Positions 14,902 through 21,060 of a DNA stretch of 21,060 bases are shown piece after piece. Numbering within the stretch: position 1 is the first letter of the stretch; the number at the start of each line of letters is the position of its first letter. Origin of the DNA: a virus. The DNA lies in IMG/VR virus record IMGVR_UViG_3300047552_001252, positions 1 to 21,060 of that record; one strand, given 5' to 3'. The position numbers and the translations under genes were made by a program. The notes beneath the pieces are model-generated. The model had not been told where the DNA came from. It saw only the letters and a program-made list of their open reading frames with translations, and did no database searches.

Positions 14902-17841
14902 ATGGCTAATGGGTATTTTGTAGTCCACAACGGGCTAACAGTCGGCAACGCAAACATTGCATCATCGGGTGCAATAACAACCACCGGGGCAATTGATGCT
15001 TCTGGTAACATATCAACTCCATCATCGGTGGTTGCAGCTTCGGTGTACGATAATGGCACAAGAGTAGTATCAACATCGTCGGGTGCAGGTAACGTAACCA
15101 TTTCGGGAACTGGTGTAAACTTAACTGCTCACGGGCCTGGTGCAGCCACAACTGGTAGCAGCACAGCTATTCCGATAATTACAACAGACGAATATGGTCG
15201 CATTAGTGCATTAAGCACAGCAACAGTTAGTTCTACGTTAAACATTGCAGGTGCATCAGGCACAGGTTCAGTTTCATTAACTAATCAAAGTTTAACTATT
15301 GCTGCTGGCACAGGTATTAACACTAGTGCAGTGGCACAAGAGATTACGATTACTAACTCTGGTGTAACAGGACTAAGCTCAAGTGGTGGCGGAAACATAT
15401 CAGTGAGTGCTGCCACTGGCGCAGTAACTTTGGCTCTTCCTGCTACAGGGCCAGGAGCAACCACAGTTGGTAGTTCTAGTGCAATTCCGATTATCACCAC
15501 TGATGCGTACGGTCGAGTTAGTGCATTAAGCTCTGCAAGCATAACAACAACTCTCAACACAAGTGGCACAACTGGCACTGGCGCAGTTGATTTGTCTAGC
15601 CAATTACTATCGTTTACAAGTACGAACGGGTTTGTTGCAGCAGTTAGCGGAAACGTAGTGTCGTTGTCTAGTCCACAAGACCTGAGAACGACAGCTAGCC
15701 CAACGTTTGCTGGAATTACATCAACGGGTGCAAGTCAAATTAATAATACATTAGATGTGACTGGTATCACATCTATTACCAATTCTACTCAAAGTACCGG
15801 CGCCGGAAACGGTGCGTTGGTTATTACGGGAGGTGCCGGTGTTGGCGGCGTTTCTTATTTTGGTAACGATGTACACATTGTTGGTAATTTGTATGTACCA
15901 AATTTAGTTGCAACTTCAACATCTACGCTAAGTGTTACTAGTCCATTGGTTTACTTAACTGGGTCTCCGTATCCCTACGACTTTGAAATTGGTATGTACG
16001 GCCACTTCATTGGCGGCAGCGCCAACGTGTATGGTCACACTGGTGTAGTTAGAAACCACAACAATAATAGATGGGTATTTTTTAGTAACGTGGCTGCGGA
16101 GCCTAGTTCAACAACTATAGATTTCACGGACCCGGGCACAGTATACGACACTGTGCAAGTTGGTGATTTATTGATTTCAAATAGTACAGCGAGCACAAGC
16201 ACCACTAGCGGGGCCTTAGTAGTAACTGGCGGCGCAGGCATTAGTGGTAACTTAAACGTTAACAGTGCAGGTTATTTCGGATACAATGCCGCCGCCACTC
16301 CACTTATTAACCCAAGTATTGTTGGTACAAGCTCTAGCCAAGCAGTTAATGCGGGCCAGTACTATGTACAAAGTGCGTTAATTAACACCAACGCCACTGG
16401 ATCATCTGACATTGTTGCTTATCCAAATAATACCACAGACGGTGTTACTGGATTTATGGACATGGGATTCACTGGCAACTTGTTCAGTGACCCAGCATAT
16501 ACTATTACCAAAGCCAACGATGGATATTTGTTTGCAAGTGCAAGAAATGGTTCTGCACTTGGTGGTAACTTGGTGTTAGCCACCGACAGCACAGGAACTT
16601 ATAATGACATTGTTATTGCAACTGGTAGTTTCTTTGCAGAATCTGAAGTAGCCCGTTTCCACGGTAACTCCAGCAGTAACGGTTACTTCCAAGTAACTAC
16701 AGGAACAGCAGCGACCAGCACTTCAACTGGTGCAGTTAGAGTCGCAGGTGGCCTGGGTGTTACTGGTGATATATTTGCGGGTTCGTTATATTCAGACAAT
16801 TACAAGTATGCTAACGGCAATCCTTTTGTATCTACTACAGTGGGCAATACCGCAGACATTACTGCAAACGTACCGAGTGGCAACAACGTAGGTCTAAGTT
16901 TAACTACTACAGGCGTAACAGCTGATACATATGGTAGCAGTTCTGCTATTCCGGTTATCACTGTTGACTCAAAAGGCCGTATCACTAATGTAACTACATC
17001 GGCAGCAAGTTCAACTATTAATTTAGCAGGAACAAGTGGCACTGGTTTAGTATCCGGCGGAGGCACATTAACTTTTGCAAGCACTAACGGTATAACTGCA
17101 ACAGCAAGTGGTAGCACTATTACTATTAATGCCCCACAAGATATCGGCACAACAGCAAGTCCAACCTTTGCGGGCGGCACATTTACCGGAAACGTAACCC
17201 GTTCAAGTAGACCGTTAATCACTAACTTCTCAGGTAACGTTGCTCCAGCGAACCCAATCCAAGGTGATGAATGGTTCCGCGGTAATACTGGTGCAATTTA
17301 CAAATACATTTACGACAACGTAAGCAACACATACAACTGGGTTAACTATAGCAGTGCGTTATATAACGCATCAACCAGTGCAACAGCAAACACACTGGCT
17401 CTACGTGATTCAAGTGCAAACTTGACAGCAACTAACTTTATTGGTACTGCAAGTAGTGCAAAGTATGCCGACTTGGCAGAAGTGTACACTAGTGATCAAG
17501 AGTACGCACCAGGAACAGTGGTTGTATTTGGCGGAGCTAAAGAGATTACAGTAACAACAAAAACACATGATACAAGAGTTGCTGGAGTTATTTCCACTAA
17601 CCCTGCGTATTTGATGAATAGTGAAGCAGAAGGATTGCCGGTTGCATTCACAGGGCGTGTGCCTTGTAAAGTGCGTGGACCTGTGTCTAAAGGTGATGTG
17701 TTAGTAACCAGTGCGTATGCACAATATGCAGAGCGTATGCACGATACTCTATACCGTCCGGGTTGCGTATTAGGTAAAGCTCTTGGTGAAGTAGCAGACA
17801 ATGAATTTGCCACAATCGAAGTGGTAGTAGGGAGATTTTAA
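14902..17841 (+). CDS. Tail fibre protein, 979 aa, with YADLAE-type C-terminal module
   Basis: It starts MANGYFVVHNGLTVGNANI. Three copies of a module with AIPIITTDxYGRxSALS, then TSGTTGTG and TFAG are centred near nt 15160, 15480 and 16940. A GALVITGGAGVGG module is followed by an INSTNT-like block with FEIGMYGHF and VVRNHNNNRWVFF. The third copy of the block of about 140 residues (nt about 16310-16790) matches those in the 1722-aa fibre. The C-terminal stretch of about 130 residues (SSAKYADLAEVYTSDQEYAPGTVVVFGG to the end) is a module of fibre and tail proteins whose fold resembles autoprocessing chaperone domains; cleavage here is unproven. GGGA at 14887-14890 precedes the ATG with loose spacing. 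Its TAA shares a base with the next ATG (TAATG), so the two are translationally coupled. Confidence 0.8.
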   Translation: MANGYFVVHNGLTVGNANIASSGAITTTGAIDASGNISTPSSVVAASVYDNGTRVVSTSSGAGNVTISGTGVNLTAHGPGAATTGSSTAIPIITTDEYGRISALSTATVSSTLNIAGASGTGSVSLTNQSLTIAAGTGINTSAVAQEITITNSGVTGLSSSGGGNISVSAATGAVTLALPATGPGATTVGSSSAIPIITTDAYGRVSALSSASITTTLNTSGTTGTGAVDLSSQLLSFTSTNGFVAAVSGNVVSLSSPQDLRTTASPTFAGITSTGASQINNTLDVTGITSITNSTQSTGAGNGALVITGGAGVGGVSYFGNDVHIVGNLYVPNLVATSTSTLSVTSPLVYLTGSPYPYDFEIGMYGHFIGGSANVYGHTGVVRNHNNNRWVFFSNVAAEPSSTTIDFTDPGTVYDTVQVGDLLISNSTASTSTTSGALVVTGGAGISGNLNVNSAGYFGYNAAATPLINPSIVGTSSSQAVNAGQYYVQSALINTNATGSSDIVAYPNNTTDGVTGFMDMGFTGNLFSDPAYTITKANDGYLFASARNGSALGGNLVLATDSTGTYNDIVIATGSFFAESEVARFHGNSSSNGYFQVTTGTAATSTSTGAVRVAGGLGVTGDIFAGSLYSDNYKYANGNPFVSTTVGNTADITANVPSGNNVGLSLTTTGVTADTYGSSSAIPVITVDSKGRITNVTTSAASSTINLAGTSGTGLVSGGGTLTFASTNGITATASGSTITINAPQDIGTTASPTFAGGTFTGNVTRSSRPLITNFSGNVAPANPIQGDEWFRGNTGAIYKYIYDNVSNTYNWVNYSSALYNASTSATANTLALRDSSANLTATNFIGTASSAKYADLAEVYTSDQEYAPGTVVVFGGAKEITVTTKTHDTRVAGVISTNPAYLMNSEAEGLPVAFTGRVPCKVRGPVSKGDVLVTSAYAQYAERMHDTLYRPGCVLGKALGEVADNEFATIEVVVGRF

Positions 17842-18830
17842 TGGCTTTTCCAGTAAGTCCGACAAACGGACAACAATACACAGTCAACGGAGTTACTTAT
17901 GTCTACGACTCTGCAATGGGAGTTTGGGATCCGCAAGGGTCGTCGGCAAGTGCTAGTCCAGTGTCTAGTGTAGCAGGTCGCACTGGTGCAGTTACTCTAA
18001 CAGCAGCCGACATTGATGGGGGCACGTTTCCTAGTGCATTAACAGCAGCAAACTCTTTCACAGTTGGTGGCACAGTAACAGCAAGTTCATTTTCTGGGGC
18101 AGGCACAGGCCTTACCGGCACAGCTAGTAATTTAACAGCCGGGTCAGCGACTACAGCAACTACGGCCACAAACCAAAGTGGTGGTACAGTTAGTGCAACT
18201 AGCGTAACGTCATCTGGTGCAGTAACATCTGGCGGCAATAGTGGGTTTAACAATGCAACTTATTCGTCGGGTATGAGAAATCCAATTTGGTACTTTGGCA
18301 ACGCATCAACTTACGGTATTAGTTATTTTCAAGGAACGTCGGGCATCGGCGGAGTTGACACAATCGGTATTCATCCTAACGGGCAAGCATCAGCAGCAGG
18401 CTCGACCCTAGGAGTAGCAACAACCGGGGTATACTCAATAGTGCCGTTAGCGGTCACAGGGGCAATTACTGCTACAACTTCTATTACGGCCTACTATTCA
18501 GATGAACGATTAAAAACACGAGTTGGTAAAATTGAAAACGCACTAGACAAAGTGGATGAACTAACAGGCTTCCTGTATGTAGAAAACGATGTAGCTAAGA
18601 GTTTTGGATTTGATAATACAGATGTACAGGTTGCACTTTCGGCTCAGGATGTTGAGCGAGTGCAACCCGAAGCAACTGCATTGGCTCCGTTTGACAGAGA
18701 TTTAAATGGAAATAGTAAAAGTGGTGAGCATTATTTAACAGTGCAATACGAACGTCTAGTTCCATTACTAGTTGAAGCAATTAAGGAATTGCGACAAGAA
18801 GTAAATAGTATTAAGCAACAACTCAAATAA
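17841..18830 (+). CDS. Fibre protein with Peptidase_S74 intramolecular chaperone domain
   Basis: The protein has 329 residues. The N-terminal module is MAFPVSPTNGQQYTVNGVTYVYDSAMGVWDP (1-31), a frequent tip or linker module, followed by GRTGAVTLTAADIDGG and serine/threonine-rich beta repeats. From Tyr218 the Peptidase_S74 domain begins: YYSDERLKTRV with Ser220-Asp221 and Lys225, then FGFDNTDVQVALSAQDVERVQPEA and a C-terminal coiled coil (about 307-329). In this family the domain trimerises the fibre and then cleaves itself off just before the Ser-Asp. That would leave a mature fibre of about 219 residues. The ATG overlaps the preceding stop, with GGGAG upstream. The domain is recognised with confidence; autocleavage is inferred from the intact motif. 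Confidence 0.87.
   Translation: MAFPVSPTNGQQYTVNGVTYVYDSAMGVWDPQGSSASASPVSSVAGRTGAVTLTAADIDGGTFPSALTAANSFTVGGTVTASSFSGAGTGLTGTASNLTAGSATTATTATNQSGGTVSATSVTSSGAVTSGGNSGFNNATYSSGMRNPIWYFGNASTYGISYFQGTSGIGGVDTIGIHPNGQASAAGSTLGVATTGVYSIVPLAVTGAITATTSITAYYSDERLKTRVGKIENALDKVDELTGFLYVENDVAKSFGFDNTDVQVALSAQDVERVQPEATALAPFDRDLNGNSKSGEHYLTVQYERLVPLLVEAIKELRQEVNSIKQQLK
18802..18807 (+). promoter_or_regulatory. Possible TAAATA box before the glycine-rich genes
   Basis: TAAATA sits inside the end of the S74 gene, 25 nt before ATG 18833, a spacing similar to the intergenic boxes. As it is within coding sequence and the hexamer also occurs by chance (for example at 7946-7951), support is weak. Confidence 0.2.
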
Positions 18831-18832
18831 CT

Positions 18833-19492
18833 ATGGCAGTAACATTAGACAACAGTGGTATTACCTATAGCGATGGGACAAAACAAGCATCGGCTCCGAA
18901 CTCGTCGTTGGATTACGGTCGCTTAGTGTCTATTACCACATTTACATCAAGCGGCACATACACAGCTCCAACACCTTGCAGCAAACTTCTAGTTAAAGTA
19001 CAAGGTGGCGGCGGTGGCTCTGCCGGGCACTGCGAAGGCGGTGGTGCCGGGGGATATAGTGAACGACTAATTCATGCAATTACTCCCGGCATGACCTTTG
19101 CTGTAACAATTGGCGGCGGTGGCGGGGGTGTTGGCTATTATGCTGCCGCAGGCGATGGCGGAACTAGCAGCTTTGGTAGTTACTGTTCTGCTTCTGGCGG
19201 TTATGGTGCCAATAGAAATTATAGTCACACAGGCGGTCATGGTGGCACTGGATCTGGCGGCCAAGTAACGTTGCAAGGTGGCGGCGGCATTGGCCATACA
19301 AACGGATTTGGTAGTTGGGGCCCACGTGGCGTGCCAACATACTGGGGCGGCAGCTTCGGTACTAGACATAGTGGTGGAGAGCAAATTGGTTCAGGCACTC
19401 CGGGAAGTGGGGCAAGCCCTGGTACTACCGGAAACGGTGGCAGCGGCAAAGCTGGTCGCGCCGGTATGGTTGTTGTTTATGCATACAGTTAA
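18833..19492 (+). CDS. Glycine-rich tip/adhesin-like fibre protein, copy 1
   Basis: The protein has 219 residues. MAVTLDNSGITYSDGTKQ (1-18) is the SGIxFSDGTxQ module of fibre proteins. Residues 37-60 (FTSSGTYTAPTPCSKLLVKVQGGG) open a glycine-rich domain with runs GGGGGSAG (58-65), GGGGGGVGYYAAAG (94-107) and GGHGGTGSGGQ (134-144), ending GMVVVYAYS. Poly-glycine lattices of this kind form the receptor-binding core of gp38-type adhesins in T-even phages. Homology to gp38 is not claimed, only similar architecture. Cys49, Cys67 and Cys118 are present. No Shine-Dalgarno is seen; the ATG is 2 nt after the S74 stop, so translation is probably coupled. It is the first of three paralogues. Confidence 0.72.
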   Translation: MAVTLDNSGITYSDGTKQASAPNSSLDYGRLVSITTFTSSGTYTAPTPCSKLLVKVQGGGGGSAGHCEGGGAGGYSERLIHAITPGMTFAVTIGGGGGGVGYYAAAGDGGTSSFGSYCSASGGYGANRNYSHTGGHGGTGSGGQVTLQGGGGIGHTNGFGSWGPRGVPTYWGGSFGTRHSGGEQIGSGTPGSGASPGTTGNGGSGKAGRAGMVVVYAYS

Positions 19493-19501
19493 GAGGACAA
19501 T

Positions 19502-20155
19502 ATGGCAATTACATTAGGATCAAGTGGCATTACATTCACTAATAGCAGTAGCCAAACTACAACAGCCTCATATGACCGTGGCAGACCGATTAGTATTGTT
19601 ACATTTACGAGCAATGGCACATATTATGTGCCGGCAAAGTGTAGTACTATTTTAGTTCAAATTGTTGGTGGTGGCGGCGGCAGTGCTGGCTATTGTGAAG
19701 CAGGCGGTGCAGGGGGATTTGCTGAAGGAGTATTTTCAGTATCGCCGGGGCAAACCTATGCAGTAACAATTGGTGGTGGTGGCGGAGGTGTAGGATATTA
19801 CGCAGCCGCCGGTCGTGGCGGAACTAGCAGCTTTGGTTCATTAATAAGTGCAACTGGCGGCTACGGCGCAAATAATAATTATAGCCACGGTGGTGGTCAC
19901 GGTGGCTCGGGATCTGGCGGACAAATTAACTTAGACGGCGGCACCGGCTGCGGTCACGGTAATAGTGCAAGCCACGGACAACCTTCCGGGGGTGGTCCTA
20001 GCTTCTTTGGTGGTCCTGGTGGGCAGTATAGAAGCACTACCCCGAGTAATTACAGCCCAGCCCTTGGATCTGGGGCAACAGGCGGACGAACAAATGACGG
20101 TGGGTCGGGCACAGGCGGCGCCGGCGGGGTATGCGTAGTATATGCATATACATAA
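19502..20155 (+). CDS. Glycine-rich tip/adhesin-like fibre protein, copy 2
   Basis: The protein has 217 residues and is colinear with copy 1. It has MAITLGSSGITFTNSSSQ, then FTSNGTYYVPAKCSTILVQIVGGGGGSAGYCEAGG, GGGGGGVGYYAAAGRGGTSS and GGYGANNNYSHGGGHGGSGSGGQ, ending GGVCVVYAYT. Residues up to about 150 align with copy 1 almost without gaps. From about 150 to 195 the two diverge (GHGNSASHGQPSGGGPSFFGGP here), then reconverge; this segment is the likely variable receptor-contact region. Cys47 and Cys65 match Cys49 and Cys67 of copy 1. GAGGA at 19493-19497 directly follows the upstream stop and gives a good start. It is a tandem duplicate with probable receptor-binding function, inferred from composition and position. 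Confidence 0.72.
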   Translation: MAITLGSSGITFTNSSSQTTTASYDRGRPISIVTFTSNGTYYVPAKCSTILVQIVGGGGGSAGYCEAGGAGGFAEGVFSVSPGQTYAVTIGGGGGGVGYYAAAGRGGTSSFGSLISATGGYGANNNYSHGGGHGGSGSGGQINLDGGTGCGHGNSASHGQPSGGGPSFFGGPGGQYRSTTPSNYSPALGSGATGGRTNDGGSGTGGAGGVCVVYAYT

Positions 20156-20164
20156 GGTTTAACA

Positions 20165-21060
20165 ATGGCAGTAACATTAGGTAGAGTTGATAACAACTTA
20201 TTAAGTCCCGGAACATGGGCAGCAGGTAACGGTGGCACAGGTATTTTTGGTGCAAACGGCGATACTGGTGAGCAAAATAGATACATGGGCACAAATCCAT
20301 GGGGTCAATCTGCATTAGTATGGCAAACTGTCCCAAGTGGCAACGGCAATGCAGACGGCGGCTGGAATACCAGCGGAGTATCAATTGACAATACCTCACT
20401 TTACCGATTCAGTGTATGGGTACGTAGAACAAGCGCCACTGGAGGTGGTACGTTTTACTTCGGAATTCAAAGTAACTTAGGGACCGCAGTTAATAATGCC
20501 AATGGATCGTCAAACGGGAATCCGTATTGGGATTATCGTAGCACCGGGTCATTGACACAAAACCAATGGTACTTAGTAGTTGGCCACTGTTTTCCATGGT
20601 ATCACAATGGTACCCAAGCTCATCCAGACTCTGGATTCTATACAACCTCAAACGGTACTTCTAAGGTAGCGTTATTAGCCGGGGATATTTCTCAAGATTG
20701 CCGATGGACCTCGGGCACTACTACAGCAGTTCATAGAACATATCATTACTATTGTGGAGATAGCACAACTCGTTTGGAACTTTACTGGCCTCGTATTGAC
20801 AAAGTTGATGGTAGCGAACCGTCACTGCAACAGTTGTTAACGTCAAACAACCCAGGTGATGGAATTAGATTTAGTGATAATACAGTGCAGGCCACAAAAC
20901 CACCGGGGATGTTAGGGCAAGACTTTAACGACAGGGGAAATCTAATAGACATAGCATGTTTTACTAACAGCGGTACCTGGACTAATCCTGGTGCGTCAAT
21001 GGTACATGTTAAGTTAATTGGCGGCGGTGGCGGCGGAGCCGGATACTGCGAGGGCGGCGG
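20165..21060 (+). CDS. Glycine-rich fibre protein, copy 3, with added N-terminal domain (partial)
   Basis: Open to the window end, so only about 298 residues are visible and no stop is reached. It begins MAVTLGRVDNNLLSPGTW, sharing MAVTL with copy 1. About 225 residues of a beta-sandwich-like domain follow (SLYRFSVWVRRTS, FYFGIQS, QNQWYLVVGHCFPWYH, DCRWTSGTTTAVHRTYHYYC, TRLELYWPRIDKVDG). The GIRFSDNTVQATK module comes at about 232 and the glycine-rich domain starts at about 262 (FTNSGTWTNPG, GGGGGGAGYCEGGG). AAGG lies seven bases before ATG. The inserted domain looks like a carbohydrate-binding or lectin-type sandwich seen in phage tail proteins; that function is a guess from shape. The glycine-rich part is clearly paralogous to copies 1 and 2. 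Confidence 0.75.
   Translation, partial: MAVTLGRVDNNLLSPGTWAAGNGGTGIFGANGDTGEQNRYMGTNPWGQSALVWQTVPSGNGNADGGWNTSGVSIDNTSLYRFSVWVRRTSATGGGTFYFGIQSNLGTAVNNANGSSNGNPYWDYRSTGSLTQNQWYLVVGHCFPWYHNGTQAHPDSGFYTTSNGTSKVALLAGDISQDCRWTSGTTTAVHRTYHYYCGDSTTRLELYWPRIDKVDGSEPSLQQLLTSNNPGDGIRFSDNTVQATKPPGMLGQDFNDRGNLIDIACFTNSGTWTNPGASMVHVKLIGGGGGGAGYCEGG

Noticed and set aside
18833-20155. Diversity-generating retroelement targeting the glycine-rich proteins
   Set aside because: No reverse transcriptase or template repeat is visible in the window, and the variable block does not show adenine-specific substitution that could be judged from two copies.
1-21060. The first 11 bases (GAGGGCGGCGG) are identical to the last 11, as if the contig were circular
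   Set aside because: The match stops at 11 bases and both ends encode Glu-Gly-rich stretches in the same frame, where such identity arises easily. An assembly overlap or terminal repeat would normally be much longer.

Overview
The window is a stretch of virion-structure genes from a T4-like (contractile-tailed) phage, all on the plus strand. The assignment rests on the head-gene order: prohead core protein, gp21-type prohead protease, gp22-type scaffold and gp23-type major capsid protein. The end of an upstream gene, most likely the portal gp20, lies at the left edge. Short AT-rich TAAATA boxes, like the T4/cyanophage late-promoter core, sit in six intergenic gaps. The fibre modules are of kinds seen in T4-like phages of aquatic bacteria (cyanobacteria, SAR11 and similar). 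The host cannot be fixed from this sequence.

Layout. (1) 1-4174 is the head module: a portal C-terminal tail, a bipolar acid/basic prohead core protein, protease, coiled-coil scaffold and major capsid protein, ending in two tandem hairpins. (2) 4267-5148 is a lone membrane fatty-acid-desaturase-family gene with its own promoter-like box and a distinct codon bias, inserted between capsid and fibre genes. It is the one clearly metabolic gene here. (3) 5234-5902 is a 222-aa virion-type protein behind a structured leader that contains a possible 14-codon open frame, closed by a UUCG hairpin terminator. (4) 5997-7364 holds three small tightly spaced virion or fibre-associated genes. (5) 7396-9624 encodes a 742-aa repeat-rich fibre protein with its own promoter box and terminator. 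(6) 9703-20155 is a run of fibre genes: a 1722-aa fibre with 27-residue repeats, a 979-aa fibre, a 329-aa fibre ending in a Peptidase_S74 intramolecular chaperone, and two tandem glycine-rich tip or adhesin-like proteins. A third member of that family, with an extra N-terminal domain, runs off the right edge.

How the parts fit. The head genes would build and mature the prohead: gp21 digests the core and trims gp23 at LxE sites. The downstream genes share interchangeable modules (54-aa and 27-aa repeats, a block of about 140 aa in three copies, LPxG/IRYN modules, SGIxFSDxTxQ modules) and look like a host-recognition apparatus evolving by duplication and recombination. The most interesting points are the desaturase cargo gene with almost no leader, the tandem glycine-rich adhesin family with one member carrying an inserted domain, the repeat arrays, and a terminator/promoter pair showing that the large fibre gene starts at 9703 and not 9652. 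No tRNA, CRISPR, insertion sequence, integrase or reverse transcriptase was seen.
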